The position numbers and the translations under genes were made by a program. Source: Puccinia triticina (taxonomy: Eukaryota; Basidiomycota; Pucciniomycetes; Pucciniales; Pucciniaceae). Taken from it: DNA of 64,000 nt. The stretch's first letter is position 1. Each line of letters starts with the position of its first letter. Under the pieces are notes generated by a model that saw only the letters and a program-made list of their open reading frames with translations, did no database searches and was not told the origin of the DNA. Shown here in pieces: positions 1 to 12,007 of this stretch. The DNA is taken from contig NC_070568.1 of NCBI RefSeq assembly GCF_026914185.1, forward strand, positions 4,794,001 to 4,858,000, in the 5' to 3' direction.

Positions 1-13
1 GCTCCTTGGGGTC

Positions 14-22
14 TATATAAAG
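14..22 (+). promoter_or_regulatory. TATA box of the histone H4 gene
   Basis: A clear TATATAAAG lies 125 bp upstream of the H4 start codon in a pyrimidine-rich leader. A strong TATA box fits a highly expressed, cell-cycle-regulated histone gene. The rest of the promoter lies outside the window. Confidence 0.7.
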
Positions 23-146
23 CGCCTCTATCACCCCGCTTTGGTCTACACACTCCAGCACACTCACCAAACCATCAGGCATCCCACCCATCCACACCAA
101 TCGCTCTTGCACACCCTACCCCAATTCATCCCAACAAAGCATTATC

Positions 147-628
<482 letters not shown>

Positions 629-1378
629 TCACTTCTTTCTCCCATCAAATTTAAGATCTTTCCGCTTTCATCATACCGCCCGTGTACATGTATTACTTTG
701 TTCTGGCGTTCACCTGCTTTCACTTTCTTATTGCGAGTTATGTTGTTTAATTACCCTTTGCAACTTTTTTAACACATTCATCCAAATTAAATGAAAACTC
801 GCTATAAGTGCATATGGTGCTGCAAGTGTCTCTGGGCACATACCCAGCTTCCGCTTGGCCGAGTGCCACCGAGGGTTTCAGGCATGCCTAGGGCACTTAT
901 AGGGCAGGATGGGCTTGGCACATGCCCCAGGCCGCTTGGCGCTGGGCCGACAGGATCGTCAATGACTCGGCGCACACGCCGGTCAATCACACAACTCCGG
1001 CCCCTCGCCTGCAGCTGACCCAACGAATGCGTCTGTCCGCTCGAAGTAGCCTCGGTCAGCTAACCTGCCCATAAACCCGGGTTAGTTAACCCGAGAAATG
1101 CGAATGCTTAACCGTTGTCACCAACGGTTGGTCCAATCACCCGAAAACCTTCCCAACCCAGCTTGGTCGCCATCAACCGAGAATCTGTGCCCCTCTGACG
1201 CCCTGTGTTTTTCAGCTTACACTCCCATGCAGAAAGCTCTGTGGAGTCCGGCTTCCAAGCCGCTGTGGAACTCTCACCTGTATTGCCAAAAGGATGGAAC
1301 CCGCTGAGCCCGAGGTATAAACTGGAATGTGCACTTCTCCACAAAATTGGGCAATGCTCTCGAGGTCCGTGATTGGAC
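629..1378. other. Intergenic, H4 3' flank
   Basis: T-rich H4 3' flank up to about 780, then a GC-rich stretch (about 820-1300). I see no convincing gene. Open frames on both strands here lack family resemblance and splice logic. Confidence 0.5.
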
Positions 1379-1383
1379 AAAAA
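1379..1383 (-). terminator. RNA polymerase III terminator of tRNA-Asp
   Basis: On the minus strand a TTTTT run follows the 3' end of the tRNA-Asp gene by 6 nt, the normal RNA polymerase III stop signal. Confidence 0.7.
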
Positions 1384-1389
1384 GTGAAC

Positions 1390-1460
1390 TCTCCGTCCGG
1401 GAATTGAACCCGGGTCACCCGCGTGACAAGCGGGTATACTGACCTCTATACTAACGAAGA
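1390..1460 (-). tRNA. tRNA-Asp (GTC), intronless
   Basis: Seventy-one nucleotides on the minus strand fold as a complete tRNA. The acceptor stem TCTTCGT pairs with ACGGAGA (one G-T pair). The anticodon arm CCCGC/GCGGG encloses the loop TTGTCAC with anticodon GTC. The T arm CCGGG/CCCGG carries GTTCAAT, which is also the internal B box. No intron and no encoded CCA. A pol III T-run follows directly. A 122-residue minus-strand open frame across it is spurious. Confidence 0.95.
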
Positions 1461-1601
1461 TTTCGATGCTAGACAAAATAAATTTCGGGTATAAACCAAG
1501 GCAGCCAAGTCAGGAGGGCTTGTGGAATAAATGTCATGACTCCTGACGCGACGGTACGCGTGAGCTCTCCCAGCACCGCAACGTTCAAACACGACCACAT
1601 C

Positions 1602-2760
1602 ATGGCGTCACAAAGCATCTTCAACACCGGATCGGAGGACTCACCGGACCTCTACAAGACCTTAGAGTTGATTTCACGCGAGGCTACCGAAGCTGAGATC
1701 CGAACGGCCTACCGAAAACAAGCACTCCGATATCATCCCGATAAGATATCTGCCTCAAAATCCGAGGAAGAGAAGCTAGAAGCCCGTCAAAAGTTCGATC
1801 AGGTCGGACTGGCTTACAAGATACTCAGCGACGCCAAACTTCGCGAGCGTTACGATAAGACTGGCAAGACTGATGAGAACCCGTTCCTCGATGGTCTCGA
1901 TGACGAAGCTAGTTGGTCCGCATATTTCAAAGACCTCTGGTCGGGTGAGGTCAACGCCCAAACGATCGAAGAATTCACGAACAAGTATCGGGGTGTGTGT
2001 ATCCTGCAACTTTTTAATAGTAATCTCTTGCTGACGACTGTGATGGCTTGGTGATGCGTTACGTTGAGTAGGCTCGGAGGAAGAACTGAATGATCTACGC
2101 GAGCATTATATCGAATTCGATGGGTCCTTACCCGAGATCCTGTCACATACGATGTGCGCAACCGACGACTGTGAACCACGACTGGTCAAACGAATCGACC
2201 AAATGATCAAGGAGGGCGTTTTAGAATCTAAGCCAACCTGGGTGAAGACCAAGAAGGATACCAAGGCACGTGCCAAACGACGTCAGATGGCCGAACAAGA
2301 ATCAAAGGAAGCCGAAGAACTCGCAAAAGAACTCGGAGTTCATGACAAACTCTTCGGAAATCAGAATCCTAACGGGCCTTCTTCCAATGGAAAGAAAAAC
2401 TCCAAGAAAGACGATCAATCGAACTCGGAAGATTCCTTACGAGCTCTGATCCAAGCAAACGCATCCAAGAAACACGAGGCTCTGGTCGCCAAATTAGAAG
2501 CCAAAGCACTTTCTGAATCAACCACCACCAAGAAACCGAAAAAGACCGGCAAAACCAACGGGAAGAAGAGGAAAAGTCTGGCGGAAGAAAACGATAGCGA
2601 TCACAAAGAAGAAGAATGCGTCCCTTCAACAAGTGGTCCAACCGAAGAGGAATTTCAGCAGATTCAGGCCAGCTTAAACGCCCATAAGAAAACTCTGAAA
2701 GATTCCAAATCTGACGATATCCGTTCTTCCTCAAAAGGCAAAAAGAAATCTAAAAGATAG
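1602..2760 (+). CDS. DNAJC9-type J-domain protein
   Basis: J-domain co-chaperone of the DNAJC9 family; in animals DNAJC9 is an H3-H4 histone chaperone that recruits Hsp70. Exons are 1602-1992 and 2072-2760 (intron GT-AG, phase 1), giving 359 residues. The J domain spans about residues 16-87 with the essential HPD at 45-47. A conserved middle region follows ([10 protein letters not shown] joined to [15 protein letters not shown], then [11 protein letters not shown]), typical of DNAJC9, then a Lys-rich charged tail with likely nuclear signals. An in-frame Met at 1536 would add 22 residues; I prefer 1602 because the J domain begins soon after it. An AATAAA lies near 2812. Next gene: AHA1, convergent. 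Confidence 0.88.
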
Positions 2761-3683
2761 CCTTCCTTATCACTGCGTGACACCTTGTACCCGAGCATTC
2801 TTTGTACTTTGAATAAAAAAAGATACATATATTACATAATTGACACTTTCGATGAGATGTATGTTAAAGAAAACGTGAGTTCGTATGTAGCTTAGAATTC
2901 AGCAGCGCATAATTCATGTTATCCAAGCAGGGGACAAACGTAATCCAAATTGAAGTGTAGTCCCAAGGTTAGATGGTCTTTATGGGTTGTGTGCACTCAA
3001 GCTTTCAGAAAGGAATTCGGCAGATATGTACCGGCACAGCTCAAAAGTAACCCTCAAGAACCAAGGAGTTGATTTAACTGCCACTGTCAGTATCTGTGGC
3101 TCATCAGAAGAGAGAGTTTGCAGGAGAAGACCACAGCCTACAGAAATGAAGGTACCAACTGTTTGTAAAAACTGGAAGAACAAGTCTGTTTTTTATTTCT
3201 TTAGGGGCTTGAAGGCAGAATCACAGGATGACTTGACACAAAAATCCAAACAAACGAAAAAAAGGCTTGACAACCAACCAGCAGGGAAGTTGATTCCCTT
3301 TTTTTTGCCGTTCACAATTCATAGAATTGTACCCAACCTACGTATACAAGAGTAAATAATAAACCAAGGTAATGAAACATTAAATATTTGAGGAGGTGGG
3401 TTGGAGAGAAATGGTTAGATGTGTTTGTTGGTCGGTGATCAGGCGCACAAAGCAAGCCCGGTTCAAGTGATTGAATTGGTTTAGAATGTACATCGTACAT
3501 TGAGGAAAAGAGAAAGAAAGAGATTAAATAAAGAACGTCAGTATACTAATGATAAAAGAAATCGTAAATCAATAGAGAGTGGTGGATAAGGGGTTGTCCA
3601 AACTCGACGACCATAAAGCTCCCCGCCCGTTTCGATGCCCAACCGATTCACGAAAATGGAGAGATCGAAGAGGAGGGGGGAGG
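2761..3683. other. Intergenic between convergent DNAJC9-like and AHA1 genes
   Basis: AT-rich 3' flanks of two convergent genes. A polyadenylation-like AATAAA lies at about 2812. No recognisable coding or RNA gene; short open frames at 2980-3500 look random. Confidence 0.5.
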
Positions 3684-5498
3684 TTATTTATCTGAATTTC
3701 GCCAGGAATCTCCGGTCGGGCCTTTCCAGATAGCCACTCCCAGGGCGAGAATGAGCCCGATTGAGAGACTCATGGGGATAGCCGAGGTAAGCAGTAAGGA
3801 CCATCTGGAGGGCGGGATGATCGGCGTGGGGAAATCGGGCGGGGAGGGTGATCGTCGACGTTGTCGGGAGGGGTTTAGAGAAGAATGGGCTGAAAATGTA
3901 GAAGCAGTTGCTAACCCAATTTGTTTCAGTGAGCGAAGATAAACTGTTCAAGTCAAACATTTGAAAAACACGGTCTTGTGAGTCTGACACGTCGACGTCT
4001 TATTGGTGATTTTTGAACAGAAGATGATTAAACTCACATATATCTAAGTTTCGTTCTGTTTCTTCCTCCGTACCCACTGGGACACCGGTTAAATGAAGTT
4101 CAAGCTTGGTCGAGTCAGAGCCTTCGGCGAGGGAGGTCTTCAATTTGCCAAAGTGGCCTGAGGTTATTTCAGAGCGTATAGGGGACAATCCATAAGCTGT
4201 CAGCCTGGAAGGCAAACACCAGGAACTCGAACGATATGATGAGACGAGGGCGCTGACCTGATGGCCAAGTAGGAGCTCGCCAAGTAGTTACAAATTCTTT
4301 AGGTCGCTCAACGCTGACAACCTTACCCGTCACATTTCCACCAAACAAAGACATCTCTGCACCCACTTCGGGTTTCATCTGTTTAGATTAAGACAGGCAG
4401 GCACAGTTAGATCTAGCAGCATCCAAGATAAAACCAAAAAACAGAAAAATGGCTCACCTTCGCGGGATTACGGCTCCACATGGGTATCTTACTTTCGTCA
4501 GTCAAGAAGTCAAATAGATCAGATGCACTGCACATGAACTGTCCATCTATGCGGACACTAGAGGTATTAACCACATCTCCCTTGCTCGTCTTGGTCGATG
4601 GATCATCTACCGGTACTGGGGCGGCTGTGGGGGCCGATTTGGTTTGTAGGTTCCCGGCAGTCGGTTGAGGGGTTGATGTCCCTGAGCCTCCGGGGGTTTC
4701 GGATGGAGACATCCCATTTTCCTTGTAGAAACCAGCACCATGTGCATCAATGATTGCCTACAAAGAGAGAAAACAGGGACACGTTGATTGTTAGTCCATT
4801 CCTGTGATCAAAGTCTTTTATTTGTGCGATGACCAACCTTGGGGAAAGCCTGGAATATCTTGCACATCGCTGGGCCTAGACTTTTCTTGGCCTGACTTTC
4901 GACTTCGGTCTTGCCACCGGAATCCAAGGCACCGTCAAAAACGTAGTCGGACTCGACCATGTCATGAGAGATTTCAGGGATGGTGAGAGTGCCACTGGAG
5001 CCCTGGCCCGACCAACGAACAGTGATTCTCAAATCGTAAATAGTGATCAACCTGAGGGAATTCCATGATTTTAATTTCAGATTTTGTGAATCGTTCTTCT
5101 TAGTATTCTGCCCTGCCGATCATGATGATAATAGTCTCAATTGTTTGACAAACTTGGCCTTTCGCATCCCTAGTTCGCAATCTCCCTCAAATGTCGAAAT
5201 GCTCTCGACCTTCAACCCGTCTAGCTCTCCAATGCTTAGTAACTTTTCATCGAACTACAAAATAGACGGTAAGGACTCAGTCAATGTTTTTTGAAAACTA
5301 ATAATCCTTTGGATGACTTTATAAAAAAGAGATGATCGCCTAACCCAATCTTTGGCCCATCTGGAAAGGTCCTTGGTCCTAAGTGTGATGGAGAACAGTA
5401 TAGTGCAACAGTTGGCCAAAGTCCCTCTCTCAAGCTGACGACAGCAAGTAAAATGCTAGCACTTGCCTCCAGTGGTAGTTAGTGATGAAGTTCGACAT
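3684..5498 (-). CDS. AHA1: AHA1, activator of Hsp90 ATPase, with C-terminal hydrophobic segment
   Basis: Co-chaperone that stimulates the ATPase of Hsp90. Eight exons on the minus strand (5498-5467, 5378-5345, 5254-5154, 5051-4838, 4757-4458, 4378-4258, 4157-4038, 3943-3684) join to 393 residues. The N-terminal domain begins MSNFITNYHW, TKDLSRWAKDW and continues STFEGDCELGMRK, LITIYDLRITVRW. A Pro/Ser/Thr linker leads to the C-terminal Aha1 fold (SVRIDGQFMCS, MSLFGGNVTGK, LTGVPVGTEEETERNLDIFY, LRSLKQIGLAT). Most homologues end about here. This one adds a basic/Pro-rich linker and a hydrophobic stretch at about 355-380 (WSLLLTSA...LGVAIW) before a short polar tail, which suggests a tail anchor. 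Intron 1 is GC-AG (AG|GCAAGT). Family and joins are firm; the membrane role is inference. Confidence 0.9.
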
Positions 5499-5731
5499 CC
5501 TTGGAGTTCTCTTGGGGCCCGGCGAACCTCTTCGTGGGGAATAAATTTGGTATCAGCGTGTTGGGGAAGACAGTGTTCCAGTGGAGGTGATCGATTGATA
5601 TGTATGGGGAATGGTCCGGCCACAGTCCGACTGGCCGACGACTTTCGAGAACCTTCCAGTCGATTCCCTGGCAATCGACGTCGAGTCGACCCGACGAGCC
5701 AACACCAAAGGAGGCAAACCCTGGCAAATAA
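5499..5731. other. AHA1 upstream region
   Basis: 5' flank of AHA1 on the minus strand, moderately CpG-rich, no gene visible. It ends at the TAA target site of the adjacent foldback MITE. Confidence 0.4.
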
Positions 5732-6116
5732 GGCCCCGTTTGGAGCCAATATAAATATAGGTGACATAATCATTTGTAAATTCAATAAAAAATACAAAAC
5801 TCAACATAAAAAATCCATTTTTTTTTGTAGGAAACCTACAGTACTGGTCTCATCAACTATGAAGTCAGATTTAACTGATTCAGCCATCTTCAGCACCATA
5901 ATACCATTATATTGCTTTGTTTTGGTCAAAAGCGATATAATGGTACTACAGTACTGAATATGGCTGAATCAGTTGAATCTGACTTCATAATTGAAGAGAC
6001 CAGTATTGTAGGTTGCCTAGAAAAAATATTTGGAGGCTTTATGTTGAATTTTGTAGTTTTCATTGAATTAACCAATGATTATATCACCTATATTTATATC
6101 GGCTCCAAACAAAGCC
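5732..6116. mobile_element. Foldback MITE, 385 bp, TAA target duplication (PIF/Harbinger-like)
   Basis: The two halves are inverted copies along almost their whole length, from GGCCCCGTTTGGAGCC at the left to GGCTCCAAACAAAGCC at the right, and the centre near 5905-5945 is itself palindromic around the ATATAATGGTA words. Direct TAA flanks at 5729-5731 and 6117-6119 match the 3-bp TWA duplication of PIF/Harbinger elements. No coding capacity. The terminal words resemble the smaller element at 20313-20533 (GGCCCTGTTTGG). Confidence 0.85.
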
Positions 6117-6174
6117 TAAACCCGCCAAAACTCCAGTCTTTGGGTGTGTAGAGTAGGGGGTTTCAATATTGATC

Positions 6175-6232
6175 CAGGAAGCGTTCCAAGTCGGATTTTC
6201 CAAGAAAAGTAAGCGACCTGGAACGCTTCCTG
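6175..6232. repeat. 14-bp perfect inverted repeat
   Basis: CAGGAAGCGTTCCA at 6175-6188 recurs inverted at 6219-6232, with a 30-bp spacer. It lies between the MITE and the hAT-like element. Role unknown. Confidence 0.6.
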
Positions 6233-6560
6233 CGGACCTGTGCACCTTCTCCTGATGCCCTTCCAGGACCTCCAAGACAACAGAGAATCAGGAAAATTAC
6301 AAGCGGTTAGTTAATTTCTTCAGTTCTGAGTTTTCTTGAAAAAGGGTTAGCCCTAGAGATGGGCGCACAAAACCCTTTGCGGGTATCTGCTATCCGCTGG
6401 CGGGTACCCGCTGGAGGCCCTCAGGTACCTGCCAGCGGATGCGGATGTCTGAGATTCTGGCAGAATCCAGCGGGTACCCGTGTATTCCTGCGGGTATCTG
6501 CTCTCCCTAGGGTATGCGAGCTGCGGCGGTTGGCAGCCATAAAGCCGTTCTATGTTGCTG

Positions 6561-7110
6561 TTGATTGGGGGGAGTCGCTCCCGGTCAACAGCAACATAAA
6601 TTAGTCAACCGGGATGAGTCCTTCCCGGTTGACAGGCATATGTATTGAGCAGTTGACCGGGAGAAATCCCTCCCGGTTGACAACTAGACATACCAGTCAA
6701 CCGGGAGGAATCCCTCCCGGTTGATGACTATACACACCAGTCAACCGGGAGGAATCCCTCCCAGTCAACAGGTATGTCTAGTTGTCAACCGGGATGAGTC
6801 CTTCCCAGTCAACAGGCATATGTATTGAGCAGTTGACCGGGAGATATCCCTCCCGGTTGACAACTAGACATACCAGTCAACCGGGAGGAATCCCTCCCGG
6901 TCAACGACTATACACACCAGTCAACCGGGAGGAATCCCTCCCGGTCAACAGTCATATATTGAGCAGCCGACCGGGAGGCGTCCCTCCTGGTCAACAGCCA
7001 TATCGAGCAGCCGACCGGGAGGCATCCCTCCCGGTCAACAGCCATATGGAGCAGTCGGCAGGGAGAAGTGCCTCCCGGTTGACTGACATATGCAGCAGTC
7101 AACCGGTAAG
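6561..7110. repeat. Tandem array of about 12 palindromic units inside the hAT-like element
   Basis: Units of about 44-48 bp, each with the near-palindrome GTCAACCGGGAGGAATCCC paired with its inverse TCCCGGTTGAC, separated by 15-20 bp A/T-rich spacers such as AACTAGACATACCA or AGGCATATGTATTGAGCA. Units from about 6612 are repeated from about 6789, indicating a 177-bp higher-order duplication. Each unit can form a hairpin. It is not a CRISPR array: the spacers are themselves repeated and the host is a eukaryote. Confidence 0.85.
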
Positions 7111-7197
7111 CACATTTTGAGGGGCGGGTATACGCCCAGGCACGCGGGTACCCGCTGTCGGATGCGGATGCCAGGAAATGGCTAAAATTGGCCGCAG

Positions 7198-8137
7198 TGT
7201 GGAACTCCGACCGGTGCTGGGCCGTCGGCAGTTACTGGAAGGGATGAGTGCGCCTTGACGCTGCCTTCGCGGTGGTCCAGGTAGATTTAGGATTCTGGGA
7301 TTTGAGGGAATAGCGTTTTGGGATGGGGATTTTTACGAGAGACGACGGAAGGTTGATTTCCGTCGGCGGTGGTTTTGATGTTAAGGATCTGAGACAAAGA
7401 AAGCCGGCGAGTTCAGCCAGAGGAAAGTGATCTAAAAAAAATAAAGGGATCTAGAAGAGGATCGGCGCGGGGCTGAGAGGATGAACTCAGAAGCTCCGCG
7501 AGTATATCGGCAAACAATCGGATCAATAAAATTTGGATTTGGGATTCTGAGGTCAATGGATGATCTGAGATAAAATTCTTATGGTTCAGACGAAGTCCAT
7601 GCCGCCCCATCATCTGAGTTCGAACTGAACTCAGACTCCGGGGACTGCAACATGCTGCGGACAAGTCATCATACACCCGCGCGCACAAACGCGCAACAAC
7701 AACCAGGCAAAACAGAAAGAAAAGAAAACAAAAACAGAAAGAAAGAAAACACAGTGATAGGGAAAAGAAAAGAACAAAAAAATGAAACAAAACAGAAAGA
7801 GAGAAGAAGGAAAAGGCAGAAAACACTTAGGGCAGACCATGATAAACAAGAAAGAAACAGAAATCAGAAACCAAACAAGGAAACAAAACCCAAAGCAGGC
7901 GCTGTGTTAGGACCAAGAAAGAGAAGAAGAGGGGGGGGAAAGCAAGGAATTTCGAGAAAGGAAGAGTTGGAGGAATGAGCCGGGATGAAGTGCCTGAGTC
8001 TTGAGGATCTTGACGCCTTGTGGGAGGGAGGAAGTTCTTGATCCTGATACGCCTTGATGAGATCTTGAGGTGTTGCTGATCTTGAAATCCTGCCGGATAT
8101 CCCTGCGCACCAGCGGCGCACAAGTATGGTCACCACA
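7198..8137 (-). repeat. 3' LTR of the Gypsy element
   Basis: A 940-bp direct repeat of 14887-15826, TGTGGAACTCC to TCACCACA. It includes an A/G-rich segment (about 7690-7990) that produces spurious low-complexity open frames on both strands. Confidence 0.95.
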
Positions 8138-8241
8138 TCACACCACCACTTGGAGTCTGTCCCTAGACTCCTTGGAGAGTTTCCATACAGTCGCTGAGGA
8201 AGCCTAAAAACCAAAAGCGAAGGAAGGGGGGGCCAAGGGCT

Positions 8242-8345
8242 GCTCACAGAGTGGCTGAAGTAGGGCTTACGACAACGGCGGTAGAAGATACCCTGAGGTG
8301 CATACACATGGGAGGACTTACTTTTGGTCAGAAGTGCCTCCACGG
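8242..8345 (-). repeat. Intron-like internal repeat of the Gypsy element, copy 1 (after integrase)
   Basis: About 100 bp shared with 11507-11615, 11896-12007 and 14549-14651. On the coding strand it starts with GTAAGT and ends near TTCAG. It spans the end of the pol frame. Confidence 0.7.
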
Positions 8346-11300
8346 GAATAAAAGCGTTTGACCTGGTCCGCAGCGAACCGGCGCTTCAATTCGGTACCGT
8401 CGAGTTCCGCCAACACGTAAGAACCTCCTTCAACCTGCTTCACGACGCGGTAGGGGCCGTTCCACCGGTGAGCAAACAACTGCCCCCACTGCGTCTCAAG
8501 AGACCGATTGAAGGCGAGAACTTGATCGCCAGGCTTGAGGGGTTCGCGAATTCTTGATGAGTTTTTCTCTTCCCAATAGCGCAAGGAGTCTCCTCGCGCA
8601 TCCATCATCTTTTTGTAAGCAATGCTGCGCGTCTCTTCGCTGCGTTCTAACTGGCGAGAGCGCGCGACGAGAAGATCCAAGGTGTCCTTGACTGCTTCCC
8701 AGTCGACACCCAAGTAGGATTCGATTTCGAGATCGAGCGGTAACACTGCGCGCTGGCCAAAAATTAGCTTGTAAGGGGAATAGCCAGTCGTCCTTTTAGT
8801 GGAAATTCGGTCGGAAAAAAGAACTAAAGGCAAGTATTTGCGGCAGTTCTTCCCGCTTTTGCCTGCCAACTTCACCAGCGCAGCCTTGAGAGGTCCATGC
8901 CTGCGCTCGACCATGCCCTGCCCCTCTGGGTAGTAGGGAGTTGAAACCCTATGCTGGCCTGGTAAGGCACGCAGCATCTCCGCCAAAGCTCCTCCAAATT
9001 CTGAGCCTCCGTCCGTAGAATACGAACGCGCCAACCCGTAACGCATGGTCCAATGTTCCTGAAGAAAGGAAGCCACCGCCTCCGACGTGAGGTTGTTGAG
9101 GATCTTTGCTTCGACCCAACCAGAAAAGTTGTCCCTCGCAACAATCAGATACTTAGCCCCACCGGCTTTGAGGTGAACCGCATCCATCAAGACACGGCCG
9201 AACACGGTAGACTCGCCAGTTGGGTATCACAACTCCTGAGGTCTCCGGAGATCCTTCTTCTGACAGGCCTTGCAACTCTGGCACCAGCGCGAGACAGACT
9301 GCTTAAGGGATGGCCACCAAAACCGTTCTGCAACTCGGCGATACGTCTCTGCCGTGCCGCGGTGGCCGAGTCCCTCGTGCAACTCTTCAAGAATGGATTC
9401 TTGCTTCTTGGCGATTGTGATGACGATGCGAGGCAGAGGGCTCCCGCGTTTCATAAGACGGCCCGCCTGCAGGTAGAAATCCGCAGACCTACGCTTTATC
9501 GCGCGGAACTCCTGATTGTTAGAACCTTCAGGCCTGGCCAGAGTAGCTAGGAAGACCTCCAGACGGCGCCAAAAGCCCTCCTGGTACCCGGAATAGCCGG
9601 ATTCAGAGGTGACAGAGAAGCAGTGCACTGGCCGGATCAATGGAGTGTCTTCATCAAATTCTGAGGATGGCTGGTCAGATTCGTCATCGCCCCGAGGGCG
9701 CCGTGAAAGACCATCCGGCATCAAAAAGGTTTTGCCTGGTTGGTGGATGATGTCGAACGAGAACAGCTGGATAAACGACACCCAGCGAGTCATGGGGGCG
9801 TTGGGCAGACTTGGCGCGTTAATCATCTGGATGAGCGACTGCGCGTCGACTCGTAATTCGAAGTGTTGGCCCCACAGGATAGTCTGGAGCTTCTTGAGGA
9901 TCCGCGCCACGCCGCACAACTCGAGCTTTGATTGGGAGTATCGAGATTCCACGTCAGAAAACAAAAGGGACTCGTATAACGCCGGCCGGTCCAGACCATT
10001 GACATCCTCCTGCGTGAGAACCGCACCTGTCGCGTGGAAGCTTGAGTCAACTGCTAATTTGATCTTTCCCGCGTTGGGGCCGTAATTGATCTTGACGAGG
10101 ACGATATCCTGACCAACGATGACCTTCAATTCCTCAAAAGCATCCTCACATTCCGCGGTCCAAACAAAATCCACGTCCTTTCGGGTCAGACGTCTGAGGG
10201 GAAGGCAGATCTGTGACAGGGAAGGGATGAAGATGCGGACATACACTACCACCCCTAAAAATCCACGGACCTCCGTTGAATTCGTCGGGGTTGGCCATGA
10301 GAGGATCTTGTTGACCTTAGTCTTCGCCATGCGCCGGCCCTCCTTGCAGACGACATGGCCCACAATTTCCAGAGCCGGCACGCACACGGCTAGCTTTGAC
10401 GCTGAAACTGTGAGGCCAGATTCCTCAATGCGGAACAAGATCCGCTCGAGTGTCTCTGCGTACTCCCATACAAAACGTCGTATTCCCGGATGCCAGTCCA
10501 GCGTCTCGTTATCATAGTCTGACACCGGGCCCTTGATTCCTCCGTCGTCGATAAAAATACCGGCGTGGTCTGGGATCTCATCCTGGAGGATCCAGACCAT
10601 TTGAGCTTGGTACACCGCGACCGAGTTGGTCGCGCCTTGAGGAAGTCGGGTGAGTTGGAAGCGACCCAGAGGAGTGTCGAACGTAGTGAGAGGCCAAGAA
10701 ATAGGATGAAGGGCGCGCTCATCATAGCCACCCATGATGTTGCCGAGGCCGTAGCAAGCGCGGCCAGAGAAAGACTCTACAAATTCCTCCGTGGCTGGGG
10801 GCACGCCGGCGTCTCGGATAGTGACCTTATTCAGGGGTTGCAGATCGTGGACAATCCGCAGTTTGCCGTTGCTTTTGAGCACGCAAAACACCGGGCTCGT
10901 GTAGCTTGACGTCGACTGCTTGTAGAGTCCGTTGCGTACGCGCTTGCGAATGATCTTCACATATTCTTCCATTTTAGCCGCGGGGATAGGGATCTTGCGC
11001 TTCTGCCAAGGCTCGTGCTCTACCACGGGAATTATGTAGGGGAGCCCGTAGGTTTCCTTGAGCAACCCGCGCTGAGACTCGTTGAATGCTATTGACTGGC
11101 TGCGCTCCGCGAGGACGTTCTTGATTAGATTCAATTCCGCAGGATATAGCCATCCTGGCGGCCCGAAATTGACAACCTGTAGGCTCTCCTCTGTTACTCT
11201 CCCGCGTGGAATGAAGGGCCCTACCAGGGATCGTGAGAGGCCACAATAAGGATCGCGCGACAACGGGGGGCACTGCAAGGGCGGGTTGAGGCTCTGAGGC

Positions 11301-11506
11301 ATAGGTTGATTAACCGGCTTGATCTTCCGCGCAACCGGTTTGTACTTTGTCGCAAACGAAAGAAACGAGCCCTCTCGCCAAGAATCGGCCAACGCCATCT
11401 GAGCGCCAAGACTAAGCCCATGCTCAAGCAGGCTCCACGTCCGATGCTCCGATTTGTCCTCAAATGCCGCTTTCTCTGGGAAAGAAAAACCAAACAAAGG
11501 ATTGCG

Positions 11507-11615
11507 GCTCACGTATGTGGCTAGAGTAGGGTTTTCGAGACGTGCAGAGGAACCCTCGGAGGTGCAACTATGGGAGGAACTTACTTTTGGTCCTCCTGAC
11601 CCCCGCGCTGTACCA
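11507..11615 (-). repeat. Intron-like internal repeat of the Gypsy element, copy 2
   Basis: Same family as 8242-8345. Coding strand: GTAAGTTCC ... CTACTCTAG. Here it is read in frame as part of the pol leader (VSSSHSCTSEGS). Confidence 0.75.
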
Positions 11616-11639
11616 AAATACACAACTCCCCCTTCCGCC

Positions 11640-11840
11640 GCCACTCGATAAGTATCTAGTTTCACCTCATCGCGGAGGATCTTTAGTTTTCCCTTGTTGC
11701 GGAGGCTCGGGAGTTTAGGCTCATCGCGGAGTCGAACTAGATTACCCTCATTGCGGAGGACGTCAAGAGACGTATCTAGTTTATTCTCATCTCGGAGATA
11801 GGAACGCTTATCTAGTTTATTCTTGTTACAGAGACTCGGT
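11640..11840 (-). repeat. Minisatellite in the pol leader
   Basis: About six degenerate 30-36 bp units built on the word CGGAG plus TCTAGTTT/TTTAG-like segments. They encode repeated LRDExKLD-type peptides on the minus strand. Open in the pol frame. Confidence 0.6.
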
Positions 11841-11895
11841 TGGGCGGTTGACAAGTTTGACGAAAGCCTGAAAGGAGAACCGGAAAGTTGCGAGT

Positions 11896-12007
11896 GGCTC
11901 ACGAGAGTGGCTGACGTAGGGTTTTCGGAAATAACGGCGGCATCACGCCCGGAGGTGCAACTATGGAGAGAACTTACTTCTACGTCTCCATACCTCCGCG
12001 GGGTACC
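11896..12007 (-). repeat. Intron-like internal repeat of the Gypsy element, copy 3
   Basis: Same family; coding strand GTAAGTTCTC ... CTACGTCAG. It lies at the start of the pol frame. Confidence 0.7.

Noticed and set aside
1108..1476. 122-residue minus-strand frame
   Set aside because: It reads through the tRNA-Asp gene.
6561..7110. Regularly spaced palindromic repeats suggesting a CRISPR array
   Set aside because: Spacers recur among units, no cas genes, eukaryotic context; it is a tandem array inside a transposon.
7413..7978. Low-complexity frames (Phe/Leu-rich on minus, Lys-rich on plus), repeated at 15102-15667
   Set aside because: They arise from the A/G-rich segment of the LTR and occur identically in both LTRs.
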